In this document: positions 30,287 through 43,173 of the stretch, one piece after another
Layout of the letters: every line of letters starts with the position of its first letter
Numbering within the stretch: position 1 is the first letter of the stretch
Origin: Monosiga brevicollis MX1
Lineage: Eukaryota > Opisthokonta > Choanoflagellata > Craspedida > Salpingoecidae
Assembly (NCBI RefSeq): GCF_000002865.3
Contig: NW_001865049.1
Location: 838,774-902,773 of the forward strand
DNA: 64,000 nt
Direction of reading: 5' to 3'
Notes under the pieces: model-generated
Database searches by the model: none
Seen by the model: only the letters and a program-made list of their open reading frames with translations
What the model was told of the DNA's origin: nothing
Program-made: the position numbers and the translations under genes

Positions 30287-33200
30287 ATGGCGGAGCCAAC
30301 GCTCGAGCAGGCTTGGTTTACCTGGGAGAAGACCGAGTATTCGGGCAAGCGCGTGCGCCTCATCCTCAAGCCCACGCAGCTCTTACTCTACGCTGGTCTT
30401 GCCCGAGATGGCCTTCCCGTTGGCCTCTTAAAAACCGTACGGACTGCAATGCTCTTCATATACCCTCTTTTTGCGCACACGCACGCCAACACGGCTTTCC
30501 AACGCCGCCTTGCGCGTTTGTCTGTCCGGTTTGCAGGTGGACCTCTTGAAAATGCGCGCCATCATGGTCAAGGTTTGTCGCATCTTTATCAACATTGAAG
30601 AACAAGATCAATTGCTCGTGCTTCTGGCCGATGATGAGCCCGAGGCCAACGACTGGTAGGAGTCCATGTCATGTGCTGCTGCAATGGTTGAATTTTCCCT
30701 GTTCTCGCTTGCTCTGGGACCTTCGTCAACTCCATCTTGTTCCACCTTCCTCTTAGGGGCGAGCGGCTCGATCTACAGGTCAATGCACAGCTTCGCCTCC
30801 AGCTCCAAGAAGACATTCGTCGTGCCGAGATGAAGGCTCTCGAATCAGAGGCCGCAGAGGCCACGGGGGTCGATGCAAAGCAGCCACCCGAGCCAACGTC
30901 GGCCAAGGAGGAGCCTGCAGATATCAATGCAGCTCCTCTGCGCCAAGCCGCTCGTCCGCCTGCGGCCCTTCCAAATGTAGAACCACCTCGCACGGACCGC
31001 CAACTCGCCGAGGAAGACCGACAGCTTGCTGAAAACGGGGACCCGCGAAACGAAGCTTCCCTGCAAGTTCTGCAACGCCCGCGCATGAGCAGTGCCGCAA
31101 GCCACTTGCCGCGCCGTGATACCATGCAAAGCGCACTCCGGCTGACACTTGATGCTGGCGTCATCAGCATGTACGCTGGGGCGTCCGCGGATGGCAGCTT
31201 GGGCGTAAAAAGCGGTATGTGATCGAGCCATCAGCCATGTCACTTTGGGCCCATGTTTGCCAGTCACCTGCCTGATCTGCCATGCCTCCTTGTCAACTCA
31301 TTCTGCCCGCTGCCTGCTGGCTGTTTGGCGGCTTGGTTTGGGCCTCCAGGCGAAATTCCTTTGGCCCACCTTCGGAGCGTGCGCGTGGACGAGCATCGGC
31401 TTCAACTCATTACTGCAGAAAAAACCTGGGACCTTGATGTTGCCTCGCCTGAGCAGGCTCAGGTACGCCAGGGCTGCAAGTCAGATCGCAATCCTAAATC
31501 TGCTGCCGGCCATTGTAGCCCCCCCTGCCTCGGTCCATGGTCTATTGTGACTTGGAGATTTCACTTGCGATTTTTAAATTTTCTGTGCAGCATTGGGCCC
31601 AACTAGTGCAGGATGCTCTCGAGGAGATTGCGCTTCGCGAGGTCAAGCAACTTCATCTCTCACTTTCGGGAACTTCAGGTTCGCGCCCTTCCTTGATTGA
31701 TCTTCAAGTGCTAGTCTCCTCATACATCAATGCACATTGCCGTGTCAACGCTCATGCTTATCCGCCCCTTTTGCCTGCGTCCGTCCACCAGACGATAGCC
31801 CCAGTACCTCGACAGACAGTCCTTCTGGTGCCATTGCGGACACGGTGTGCTAGCTTGCCCATTTTCACCGCTAACGGGTTTGCAAAGGGTCCTCTTGTGC
31901 CAGACACTGGCAAAGCTCACGGACGCCGGTGTTTCTCTAGTATGAGGGCTGGCTGGAACAGATGATCTCGCTCAAGCAAGGGCGCGAGCGACGCTACGCC
32001 GTTGCGGTCGGTGCATGACTATCCTACACCCAATCTTTTCATTCCATCTCTCCTTTGGTTGGAGGCTGAGGGCTCACGCCGTCACGGCTCACTTGCATGC
32101 TTCACCCTCCCACCAAACACATGCTCGACCCTCCACGTGACATCGAGCAGGGTGGGCGCACGCTGCAGCTATATGCCAAAGCTCCTGCCCATCCCGGCCA
32201 GCCGCCACGACAGCGTCTTGACATGGTTCGCTTGACCCACCTACAATCAGTCTACATTGAAGACCTGAGTTTTCATCTGGTGCTCCCAACCATGACCATG
32301 ACCTTCGTGGCACCAACCGAGGTTGGTTTGAAATGCCTGAGCTTATAAAGAGGCAGCACGCCTGCTTCGTTTGGTCGGTGGCTCGCATCAGCTTTGCTTG
32401 ATTGTGTTTGGCACCTCCCGTGCAGGATGAGTGCATGACTTGGACCAAAGTTCTTGCCCACAACAATCACGTGCCTGCACACCTCTCGCCTCAAGTCATG
32501 CAACGAATGAACGACGCTCAGGCTGCCAAGGTGAACACCAAATTGGCGCATCACCTGGTTTCTGCTTGACTACCTGCCTGCCTGCCTGCCATACGCATTC
32601 CTTTGCTAATGGCAATTTCTCAAGTATAGGATCCGCAAGGCGAGTCGAAGGCTCAGCTCCAGGCCATGTTGGAGGAAACTCGGCTCTCGTCTCTCGCTCT
32701 CATGGCCTCGAGCGTCATTTTTGCTGGATTTGTTCAAAAGTGGCGCCACCGAAAACCTCACCTCTGGCAACAACGGTTAGCGCAGAATCCGTCCAAAGGC
32801 TCGCTTCGGTCTGTCGGTGTTTTGAGCCCAGGCTCACGGCCTCATTTGTGCTGCCCTTCCCCGTGTCTCAACAACAGCTATGTCGTGCTGCATCAAAGCG
32901 GTGTTTTGCACTTTTTCGATCGCGTGTGGACACCCGAGTCCGACCAACAGCCGCGACGCAGCCTCCTAGGTACCGTTGAGCTGTGGTGTGCTCGTGATTT
33001 AGCTGATCGTGAGCCACTCATCTGACTCAACAACCTCGGGTGGCATCGCAGTGAGTGGTTGTCTTGGGGTGGAGTATGGCGAGGATATCTTGGATGGAAC
33101 CACCGTTGATTGGACAGATGTGCCTGCCGAACATCGCCTTTCTATTGTGTATCCCCAGCGCACCTATTACTTGTGAGTAGATGACCCGAAAAGGGAGAAA

Positions 33201-36200
33201 GGGTTGCCTGCCTAATCAAGCCCTACCTAAAAGGAATTTGCCTCCAGCCTCCCTTTGAGAGGCTCCTGGGTGTTGCATCAGTGTTCTCACGAAACCCGCT
33301 GGCTACCAGGCATACATCTAACCCCTTGACCTGCCAAGATTTTGTCCTTGCTTTGCAAGATGCGGCTGGTCTGGATGAGCCTGAGGACTCTGCTGGCCCA
33401 CTCTTGGAGGCACCAGTGGAAGACATTGATGAAGGCAAGCTTGAATCAAAGCATGGGCATGCCTGGCTTGTGGTCCCTCGACCCCCCACTTTTTGAGTTG
33501 TTGTTATTGTTATTGTTATTGTTATTGTTGCTTTGCTTGGATATTCCCTTGACCTCAAAACCTTCATCAACCATTGAACTTCTGTTGCTGATAGACTTGG
33601 CGTCCTTGGTTCCTTACGTTGAGCTCAACAACGAAGGTGCGTGGGCGCTTTGCAATAACCTTCCAAACTCTTTTTGCACGCTCTGTTGTCCGCTATCGTC
33701 CCGATCCTCATGTGAGAGCCCGCTGTATTTGCTGGCATGTGCATCTAGGCGATGATCGTCACATTTACATGTTGGCTAGCGACGTCATGGGCGAACCGGA
33801 AACATGGGATGCTGCTCAGTGGACCAAGTCTAATGCTGCTGAGGCTACCCAACCCTCATCTTTGCCGGAGGACAATGATGATTCGGTGGACATGGCTGAT
33901 CCCACGTACAGCCTTCTGCCTGTGCGCATGTTGCATGCACAGAATCGTGCCGCTGATCCGCCACGCCCAGTCAAGGCCTCTCATCAAAGCCACGGATCAA
34001 TGGCCGGTGATTCTGATGACGACGTAGTGGCCTATGCGCACGATACGGATGATGATGACGACCGCGGTAACACATCCCTGACTGTTCCAGCCAATGGGCC
34101 GCACCGCCACGATCCTGATTATCAGAGAGTGGAAGACATTCTGCTGGATGTAACGGCGCTCAGTGCGAGCCAGGATCATCTTGTAAGCAGCAGCGAGGAA
34201 AGTGATGAAGACATGCCTACACCTCCCTATGCCGATGTGCGCCGTTTGCTCGCTGAAGGCGATGATGCATTGGCTACCCCTCGGTTGCCACCACGCAACT
34301 ACGATGCTACCTTGTGGTCCAATGATACCCACCAGGTAAAACCAGACACCGATCAACTTGAGAGCCAACACGCTCATGGTGAAGAGACCTTGGAAGCAGC
34401 AGTCGCCGCCAGCCAACACGTGACGCCACGTGACCGTCGCACCCGGCCTCGCTCCTCTCAAGTGCGATCCAGTCCGCGCCGATTGCCGCGCCCCCCTGGA
34501 GCCAGCCCAGGCAGCGGAGCCCCAACCCCCAAAGGTGGGACCATGCAGCGGCAGCAAGCCGTGCAGACCAAGGGCGATTTGGATCAGGCCTCGACGCCGT
34601 CCGCACCGTCGCCGTTGTCCTCGAAAGCAGCAGCCACCCTTGCGTTGAAAACACCACCAGTTGGAGGATCACACTCACCTCGAGATATCGCTCCTAGCAT
34701 GAGTGGAGTCCGCGATCGCATTCGTGAGCTCAATTCTCGTGTTGATCAAGCAAGTAGTCCTTCATCGACCGCCCCAGCGCTTCCGCCACGCTCGGCACGC
34801 CCATTGATGCGCTCAGACAACAACACCATCCAACCTGCAACTGCAAGCATGGATCAAGTAGGTGTATTTGTCTCTCTGTTTGTCATTCTGGACTGAAATG
34901 TTGCTTCGTCTCACGTCCAGACCAACCTTTGCAGGGGCTCGTCTCAGCGCGTGCTCAGCTGCGGCGGGTGTCGAAGCGACGGCTCCCAGTGCCTCTCAAC
35001 ATCAAGTCCATGCGCCGTCGTAAGTTTACTCCCTTGTGTTTTATATCCGACACGCCAAGCTTTCTGACTCCCCCAAGAGCGGCTTTCCTGGCCTGAAAAT
35101 TTGATGGCCGCTTCTTATTCTCCTTCGCCTCGACTTTAATAGCGTCAGAGCCCGTGGGCCCTGGCCGAACGATGCCCCCAGCACCCACGACCGTCGCCCC
35201 CGATCCGGTTCCAACCAAGCGTGGGCCACGCATGCGCTTGCGTCGTTTCCGTTCAAAGGCTTCCATGGAGCCCGTGCCCGAGGCGACGCCCGTTACCAAG
35301 CCCGCCAACAAGGCCCCCAAACTCGGCAAGAATGATCGTCAGGCAGGCAAGACCTCTGGCAGTCAAGGAAACCTGGCCACTCAAGCTTCAAAACAAACTT
35401 CTCCGCCCCAGACGAGCTCAGTGGACGCTGGCCAAGGGTCAACGGCTCGGTCCGTCCCCTCCGGGCCGAATAAAGGCCCAGCAGCGTTTGCGACAACGCC
35501 CGCAGCGGACAACCAGCCAACTGCAGCCGTGGTGGGAGACGTCCGTGCGCGCTTCACCGAATTTTTGGATGCCGGTGATTTGCCAGAGATGATGGCGGGC
35601 TTTCAGGCCGTGCTGCAAGCGCTGGGCGCACAGTCGTGGCTCGATCAGCCAAACTTTTACCTTCGCTTTCGCACTGCTGTCACGCCTCATCTCAATTATA
35701 AGCAGAAATCTGTATTCAAGGTGAGTAGCGGGTGGTGAACGCCCAGGTCAGCGACAGACCTTAATCGCTGGGATGCACCAGCGCTAATGCCTGCCTGCCT
35801 ACTTGCGCATGTCTGAACCTCCTCGTGATAGACCATGGACCAACAATTTCACCATTGCGGTTCGCACTTCAACGATTGTTCGCGGCTATCTGTGGTGGTG
35901 ATCGGTGCTGGGCCTGTGGGCTTGCGCACCGCAATCGGCATGGCATTTCTTGGTGCCCGCGTGCGCATCCTGGAGAAGCGGCGCACGTTTGGTCGGCACA
36001 ACATTTTGCATCTTTGGGAATGGGTCTGCAACGATCTCCTGAAGCTAGGTGCCAATGGCGCGGAGATCTTGGGCAAGGTATGGCCTGTGACCGCTCACCC
36101 TTGCGCCTACACCCTGGGATCAGGCCCGATTCTCGTCCTTGTGGTGTTCTTCATCACAACTGACCGCGGACGTCATTAATTGCGATAGAGCTTCTTTCAC

Positions 36201-37448
36201 ATTGGCACAAGACGTCTGCAACTCATGCTGGCGCGCATGGCGTTCCTTGCGGGCGTGGTCTTCCATGTGAACATGGAAGCTGTGCAGTTGGAGGCGCCCT
36301 CTGCCACCGATCCGAATTCCGTCAAGCTCTATCGCCTGGAATGCCGACCGCGCCACGCAGATAAGCGAGCGCCGCGACTGTATCTGCCATGCCACGTTCT
36401 TTTGGACGCGTCTGGTGCCAGCGACGGTGTGACTGACGGGTTGGGTTTCAAGCGCAATGTCATGTCCACGAGCGCAGCTTTGGGCTTGGTGGCTCATTGG
36501 ACCAAGGGGCGATCCCAGCAGGAGCGCGACATGGAAGAGTTTTCCTGGTCACGACAATACAACCAGGCTTTGTTCGGCAAGCTGCGTGCCCTTGGTGCTG
36601 ATCTCGAGAATTGCGTCTATTATTGCAGTAGCACGCATTACTTTATCATGACGCCCAAGCGGCAGAGCCTGCTTGACTTTGGCGTGCTGCGGGAGCCCCG
36701 TAGTTCATCCTCCGAGCTTGTCAAGTCGGACAATCTTGACCAAGCCAAGCTGCGCGAGTATGCGCGCATGGTTGCTGCCTTCTTTCAGCTACCCAACACC
36801 TGTCCCTTTGCGGAGGAAACTGGCGGGGCAATGCTGTTTGACTTTAGCAGCCGACGGGCGGTGACACGGGCCTGTCAAGTCCTGACCGACTCAAACAGTG
36901 GTCAACAGGTCGTTGTCATGCCGGTTGGAGATGCGCTCTTGGAGCCCTTTTGGCCCGAGGGTCTGGGCATCAACCGTGGTTTTCATTCGGCGCTCGATGC
37001 GGTACGGAAACACCTTTGTCAAGGCCTTGCCAGTCCCGGGTTCCACACCCGCTTGCACGTACACACACACGCACACACACACACGCAGACACACACGCAC
37101 ACACGTTGATTTTGTTTTCTCCTCATGCGCATGCGATCGTCGGCTCTTGGGTAGATTTGGGTGATTCAAGAGTACTTTGCTTCCGGTCATTCGCAAGATA
37201 CAGAGGCCTTGATCTCCGCACGAGATGACCTGTTTGCCATTCTCAAAGGGCTATCAGCGTTCACGAAGGCAAACATCGTGGCTCCCAACGTCCGGGCCTA
37301 TGATTTGCAGCCAGAGACACGCTACAAGGTTTGGGCAGCCCGCAGTCGGCCAGACACAGACAGCGCTATGCTTCTTAAGCAGCAATCGCTCGCCCGGCCC
37401 TATAGCGTGGCGATTACAGGCTCCGTGGCTGACAGTTTTGATGCATAA
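30287..37448 (+). CDS. Multi-PH protein with C-terminal MICAL-type FAD monooxygenase
   Basis: One long spliced gene. The start ATG at 30287 is in the context GCGCCATGG. About five PH-like domains come first: about 30287-30800, 31150-31650 (GEIPLAHLRSVRVDEHRLQL), 31945-32520 (YEGWLEQM...ERRYAV), 32700-33490 (AGFVQKWRHRK...RYVVLHQSGVL...RTYYLHTSNP) and 33600-33840 (WRPWFLTLSSTTK...YMLASD). A Ser/Pro/Asp-rich linker (33850-34860) and a basic Arg/Lys stretch follow. From about 35540 the chain matches the MICAL oxidase: GDVRARFTEFL, GAGPVG (FAD fingerprint, about 35902-35919), LEKRRTFGRHNILHLWEW, QLMLARMAF and, near the end, VRAYDLQPETRYKVW. MICAL oxidases use FAD and NADPH to oxidise actin methionines. 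The CH and LIM domains of animal MICALs are absent; the protein ends after the oxidase. Some internal exon borders are inferred. Confidence 0.8.
33498..33530. repeat. (TTGTTA)n microsatellite in a PH-MICAL intron
   Basis: Five or so TTGTTA hexamers between the fourth and fifth PH-like domains. The frame on one side ends just before it, so it lies in an intron. Confidence 0.85.
37061..37105. repeat. (AC)n microsatellite in a PH-MICAL intron
   Basis: ACACACAC blocks with CGCACA and CGCAGA interruptions, lying in the intron that splits the oxidase domain after VLDA-like sequence near 37000. Confidence 0.9.
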
Positions 37449-37594
37449 GGTGCTTACAGGCACGGCTTTTTCGAGCCTCGATTGAAATTGATGACATTGT
37501 GTTGTAGGGATTTTGTCATGTGAATTTCGATTCACCACACCAGCTGCAGTGGGTTTGCGGGCTCTTGGTCGGTTTTCTGCACGCAGAAATCATC

Positions 37595-40500
37595 TTAAAG
37601 CTTAAGAACTTTGCCCTGAGAGGTAGGGGGTAGGTAGCGCAGAAACCAGGCCAAGGTGCGCTCGTCACGGTCACGTCGGTGTTGGGGTTGAGTAAAGCCG
37701 TGTCCTTCACCAGGGTAAACCACGAGTTCCGTGGGCGTGCGCTGCAGGCGAAGCTGTCGATGTGCAACGATCGAGTTGGACACCATGCAGATGTCGTCCT
37801 CTTTGCCATGGAGCAGCAGCTGTGGCGGGGCGGAGGCAAACAAAAAAGTGCGGGCTTGGTGAGAGAGCCGGCGCTGAGAACAGGCAAAAGGATCATGGGA
37901 ATACAGGGATGCGGCGAGGCAGGTCTCAAACCGTCGGCGTCTTGATTTTGTGCAACAGGGGAAAGACGTCGCTGTGCGTATGGCGTTCTTGCAGGGGCCA
38001 GCTGAGGTCACCCGAATACTCAAGTTCCCAGGTGAAATCACCACCTGTTTGTGATCATCAGAGCGCGGGCACACACGGAACAAGAGCGCGAGTCAAGTTC
38101 AAACCAGTGCTCGATGGGTTTGCAACTGGAGTGAGGATCATACCTTCAAGGCTCATGTAGCGTCCAAAGACAAATCCGTACATAGCGACGGCGCACTTGA
38201 AAGCATCGCAGGTAGCTGAGGCACGGAGGCTCATGAAGCCACCGTATGAGCCGCCAAAGATGCCCACACGGTCTTCAAAGTTGAGACTTTGTTGTGAGCG
38301 CAACGCTTCAATGCCTGGGCGGTCACCGTCATGCGCAACAGTAAGCTGGGTCAAGGTTCAGGCATGGGGGTGGTACAGATGCCGAGGCTGCATCAGACAG
38401 ACAAACCAGCCAGAATGTCTCCGAGATCAGCGTCCAATTGGCCTTGGCATTGAATATTAGCCTGCCAGTTTTAGCAATAAAAATAGCAGGGTCAGGCTGG
38501 GAAGTGATGCTCGCAAGCAGAGCATGAGGTGTGATGATGAATGACTTCACGAAAGGCATTAGGAAAGAGTATCTCATACTTGCGAAAACTCGTTGCCAAA
38601 GCCCAGCGTGCCGCGGAAGAGGGGCATGAAGACCCGGTAGCCACCCTTGATCAAGTGGCTGTGGCCGAGAAAAGCAGGAAAGAGAAAACAATGCACAAGG
38701 AAGACCACCGCGCATGAAGACAGGCGCCGCGCAGGCAACTGACGAGCCTCGAAAAGATTGAGCATGCGCGGCACTGGGATTTACCGATAGGGGTAGCGCG
38801 TGGGATCGGCTGCAATGCTGCGACGTTGTGTGAAGCCCACGGCGGGACCACCGTGCGCGTGCACCAGCAGCGCAGCGTCGCGGCGGGTCGCTGACCGCAA
38901 TGGCAGTGGAGTAGCAAGACAATCGGCGTGAGTGCAGCGGCTCATGAAATTGGGAGGATCCATGGCCAATCCGGGCGCAGTGCTTACAGTTTGAGAAACA
39001 GACGAGGCCTTGCACGTCGCGACCCTGAGGACCCTTCCACTGCACAATTTGCACGTGCAGATCAGAAAAGTCGTCGGGCTGGGGCAAAGGCACCGCCAAT
39101 GGCTCGGTATCAGGTGCCGTTTGCAGAACAAGGCGGGGGTAGCTACAGAAGGTGAGGGCAGCGAGCAGGGGCGCCCGAGGCGATGTGTGCGGTGAGGTTT
39201 TAGGTGAAAAAAAAAACCCAAGAAAACAAATACCAAAAACCTCAAAAAAAAAAAAAAAAAAAAAAAGAAGAAATTAGAAAAAGAAAACACAAACACAACA
39301 ACCACTCAAAAGCTCTCACTTGTCAATATCTTCAGTCTCATAGGCCAGACCATGTTGGCTAGAGGCCATAGCAGCGCAAATGGGAAGCGGCAACGGAATG
39401 CGCTCTTGCGAGGCGAGGTCAATCCAGCTGGAGATTTCTTGGGTGCCTTGGAGCACAGTCAACGCAACTTTGTTCTCCTCCGGCACCCATCCAAAGGTCT
39501 GAAGCGGGCAGGGTCAGGCAGAGCGTCAGCGCACGGGCAGAGCGAGAAGACTTAAAACGCGGCCACGGGGCCGAACATGGCTCATTTGTACGTTATTCGC
39601 ACCTGAATATGCTCGTCTTCACCCGTTAGTGGGGTTTTGGGCCAGTGCTGACCTTGGCGGTGTGCGTGAAAGAGACGGCAATGGGTTGTGATGGGGCGCT
39701 TGGTCTCATAATTGGCCTACCACAGAGAAAAAGAAAGTCTAGTTCAGCACCCAGTAGCAGGCACAGTGGCTGGGTCCCGCCAAGGGTTTCCATCGCCATG
39801 CCAGCAAGCTGCGCACCGTGTACAAGACATCGTCCGCTGTGGCGCCAAACTTGAGTTCGCCCACCCGGCCAGCGTCAAAAGTGATCTAGGTCCGGCAATA
39901 GGAACGACCGGGACAAGGGTGAGGTCCGGATGTTTGATGTTATTTAGTTTGGAAAGATGAGGCATATGCGCTGAGACTTTAAGCCGCGGAGGGAGGTGCA
40001 CGTGGTCCGCTCTCATGGTTTGGTCTCACGCACCATGTGTGGCTGTGCTTCGGGTTCAAGATCGCAGGTAAACCATTCACCACGTTCGGCTTCTTCAGGA
40101 ATGATGCTCTTCATCACCGCATAGGCCACACGACGCCCACAAGCTATAAAGACGGGGCGATACGTTGTTTGTGCAAGCACAGGACATTGTCAAGGAGCGT
40201 GCGAGCGCGAGGCGCAAAGATGTAGGCCTTCACCTACCAGAGATGGCCAAGCGCTCAGCCTTGCCGGAGACCGCAGCAATGGGGGTCCAAGTGTTGGTGA
40301 TGGACGAGTACATGCTGAGTTGCAGGTCATGGATGACGGGTGGGTACACCTCAATGCCTCCCTCCTCTGGAGCAACGCCAGGACCAGACATGAAATGGTT
40401 TGGGTGAGACAGAGCAGCGCAAGGACAGCGAGATGTTGACAGCCGTGGAATGACCACCCAATCCTAACCAATGGGTTTGCCAGAGAGGCAGGCCAGAAGA

Positions 40501-41090
40501 GGTGCGCCGGCCTTGGTCACGGTGGCCACAACCTCGCGGCATTGGGCTGGAAGCGTGGTGAGAGCTTCCAGCGCGCCCATGGCACCTGCATGTAGCTTGA
40601 AGAGCTCCTAGACGCCGAGTAAGGAACAAAAAAGTGCAGCTCAGCAACCCTAAGCCGTCTTCTTTTTTTCTTTTTTGAGGCGGGGGGGTGGGGGGGGGAG
40701 CACGCCGTGGGTCGGGGCAGGGTTTCAAGTGCGCACCTGACCACGTTTGACAATGCTGAGGCCAGCAGCGGCACTGGTGGTAAGAAAGGTGAGATCTTTG
40801 AGTTCATCGCGGGCAGTCATTCGCAGATCGCCAGCACGCAGCGAAGCATGCTGGCCGTTGGAGAGATACTATGGATGGCCAAAAAAAAGAAAGTGAATTG
40901 GACTTGGGGTTTGGAGGAGGTTCCGAGCCATGCCTTTGCCTCGGTACGCCGCGGGTGATTTACTACGAACCGCCTCCAACTCGCTCTGGCCGGTCCAGAG
41001 GATAGCCTTGACATGTGTGAGCGCCAAGTCAGCGCCACAATATGCCTTGAGCTTGGCCGGCAAAGGCCCAACTGCCTGCTTGGCTGCCAT
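37595..41090 (-). CDS. S9 (prolyl oligopeptidase family) serine peptidase
   Basis: A leftward gene starting at 41090 (MAAKQAVGPLP) and ending at 37595. Upstream exons encode short propeller-like strands (for example FGWVPEENKVALTVLQGTQE near 39470 and VHDLQLSMYSSITNTWTPI-like sequence near 40300). The catalytic half follows: LQIVQWKGPQGRDVQGLV-like strand near 39050, LLVHAHGGPAVGF near 38850, GGYRVFMPLFRGTLGFGNEF near 38600, then the nucleophile elbow GGSYGGF (Ser codon 38247-38249), LLLHGKEDD with the acid near 37800, and GEGHGF with the catalytic His near 37700. The S9 triad is therefore complete. It resembles acylaminoacyl or dipeptidyl peptidases, but the sub-family cannot be fixed by eye. 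No signal peptide was seen, which favours a cytosolic enzyme. Many introns are short, and some propeller exons are uncertain. Confidence 0.82.
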
Positions 41091-41480
41091 GCTATCGCTT
41101 CAATCTACGACAATTCGGTCCGACAAATGCAATCTTGGATCAAGCAAGACCCAAGTCGTCTGGTCTGATGATTGTCACTGACAGCTCCCGAAAAAAAAAA
41201 ATAAAAAAAAAAAAAAAAATCTCTCTCTCTCTATATTTCTCTCTCTCTCTCGACTCCTTGTTGCTTTGTCAGACTTTTTGCTACGACATCATCGTATGGA
41301 TGAAGGTGTGTGCTATGGCGCCATGGCACATGGCATGGCGGGCTGATGGGGGAGGGGGAAAGAGGAGGCGGGGGGAGGGTTGGGCGAAAAGCCTGAGTCA
41401 ATTTGGTATGGACATGAACATGGGAAGGCTCGCAGTCTCGCACTGCACAAAGGGTCCCGCATGGTGCTTGGTCGAGGGGC
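41091..41480. other. Intergenic region with an A-run and (CT)n tract
   Basis: It lies between the S9 peptidase start and the 3' end of the methyltransferase. An A-run at about 41190-41219 is followed by CTCTCT at 41220-41252. No gene was seen. Confidence 0.6.
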
Positions 41481-42404
41481 TCAGAGCTGGACGTCACGGT
41501 GCACCCAATCGGTCCAGCGATGGGCCACTGGTGAATCGTGGGGCATGGCAATGAGCGGGGCGACATGGCAATGGGTATCACGAGTCTTGTCATCACGTGG
41601 TACTTGGTGGTGAAGCTGTCGTTCGAGGTGTTGCACGTCGTGGCGTTCGGCCTGGGTACGGAAGCGGTGCAAGGGGATGGCCACGTCGACAGCGTGTTGG
41701 ACCAGCATGCCCTGGTCCTGGAAAGCTTTGATCAGGGAGGTTGTGTCGGTGCACAGCAGGGGAAAGAGGATGAAGAGCGGTGGCGCACGTCCGCTCTTGG
41801 CAAAGCAGTGCATAATGTTTTGGAGGACCTCACTCGTGACGCTGCCCATGGGCTCGGTGGCCAGGATAATGTCGCTGTGAGCGATGATGCTTTCTTCCTC
41901 GGCAAGCAGTTTGCCGTGTGCCAAGTCGAGCTCGAGGATCTTGTCAAAAAGGTGCATGTTGAGTCCATAGGCGAGGGCCTGTGCATTGGTGTCCAGACCC
42001 ACGACCAGAGGCAAGGGGCCACGCTTCTGATGGCGGCTAAAGTAGACGGCGTCGGCGTGGTCGTCGCGGTCGGGCTGCTCGAAATGTTGGTACAAGTCAA
42101 ACGAAGCCATATTGAATTTGATGGGAGCAGCAGTCAGACCAAAGCCGGCGGCCAGCTCCAGCACCTGCAGCGGATGGGTGGTGTGAGCGCCGAGGTCGCG
42201 CAGCGCCCCCTCGATGATGGGGGCAGTCAGCTCCGTGGGACAGTATCCAATCTCATCTAGTTGTCGCATGTACGTGGCAAAATCATCGCCCTCCAGTGGC
42301 ACGAGGTTATCCGTGCTGCCGGCCGTCGTCGCAGGACTGTCCTTGTTGTCCACGGGCGAACTCAGATCGGCCAGCTGCTGGCCGTGATTACTGCTTGACA
42401 TCAT
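41481..42404 (-). CDS. Putative class I SAM-dependent methyltransferase
   Basis: A single open frame of 307 codons from the ATG at 42404 (MMSSSNHGQQL); longer in-frame starts up to 42515 are possible. Motif I is LQVLELAAGFGLTAAP near residue 80, and a second strand-acid element is PLVVGLDTNAQALAYG near residue 130, a fair match to the nucleotide-binding half of class I methyltransferases. A later strand reads SDIILATEPMGSV. The C-terminal quarter is rich in His, Asp and Arg and has no family likeness; a missed intron near 41640 might replace it. The substrate is unknown. The gene lies 0.4 kb from the S9 peptidase start on the same strand, with no sign of a shared role. Confidence 0.6.
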   Translation of the reverse strand: MMSSSNHGQQLADLSSPVDNKDSPATTAGSTDNLVPLEGDDFATYMRQLDEIGYCPTELTAPIIEGALRDLGAHTTHPLQVLELAAGFGLTAAPIKFNMASFDLYQHFEQPDRDDHADAVYFSRHQKRGPLPLVVGLDTNAQALAYGLNMHLFDKILELDLAHGKLLAEEESIIAHSDIILATEPMGSVTSEVLQNIMHCFAKSGRAPPLFILFPLLCTDTTSLIKAFQDQGMLVQHAVDVAIPLHRFRTQAERHDVQHLERQLHHQVPRDDKTRDTHCHVAPLIAMPHDSPVAHRWTDWVHRDVQL

Positions 42405-43173
42405 GATGAAGTGTTCGGTGTGACTGTGCAAGTTGTTGCCGTTGCTGATGGGTCCCTTGAAATTGTGAAGCAAGTCGAGAACAAGTTGAGTGTGCGAGCA
42501 GGAGGTGGGGCGCAAGGGCAGCCAGGCTTGTCGTCACCGACGAGTCGAGTCGCGAGTCACACACTGCAGAGAAAAAGCGAAAAAATAAAAAAGATAAAAA
42601 TAACACACAAAGTGTGTGTGAGAGATGTAACTGTCAAGATGGGGCGTGTAGGAGCCCATCATAGGAACGCGCTACTGCTTCCGAACCGCGCAAGCGGCAA
42701 GCGTACCACCCCGACCATCGCGCCCCATTGCACACCAACACGACGGCTGACCCATTACCCGTTGCCGTTTGACCAAACATGACCATTGGGCCCATCACAA
42801 TCACAAGAGCAGAGAGACAGCAGAGAGAGAGCAGAGAGAGGAGCTCTCCAGCTTTTCGGGGCATATGGGACATTGACGCTCACAAACGCTTTTTCGCTTA
42901 TGCGCTTATGCGCTTATCCGTGATGAAAGGTGTGTGGGGGTGCAGCGGCAAGGTGTGATGAAAAGGGGTTAAAGTGAGACATCATGTCACACTTGGATAT
43001 CTCGTCTGATGACAATGATGAATCCGGATGTGTGAAGAATGAATTGTGTATTCTTGCATCTTCTTCATCTGCTTCTCTATCGTCTTCTGCGCTGCAAGTG
43101 CTGGTTGGCCTCCATCCAGGTATGGGCGGGTGCCTCTGTTAAAGCAGATGCAGGCGGATGGATGTGTTGGGCT
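42405..43173. other. Intergenic region, short repeats only
   Basis: It contains A-rich sequence near 42580-42600, a GCAGAGAGAG-type tract at about 42811-42842 and three copies of CGCTTATG at about 42895-42915. No coding exon was recognised between the methyltransferase start and the phosphotransferase stop. Confidence 0.5.

Noticed and set aside
33997-34557. Minus-strand 186-codon frame within the PH-MICAL linker
   Set aside because: It is opposite a coding, low-complexity linker; no splice or family support.
41538-42260. Plus-strand 240-codon frame opposite the methyltransferase
   Set aside because: The minus strand has methyltransferase motifs; this frame reads as its mirror (Val/Gly/His-rich) with no family likeness.
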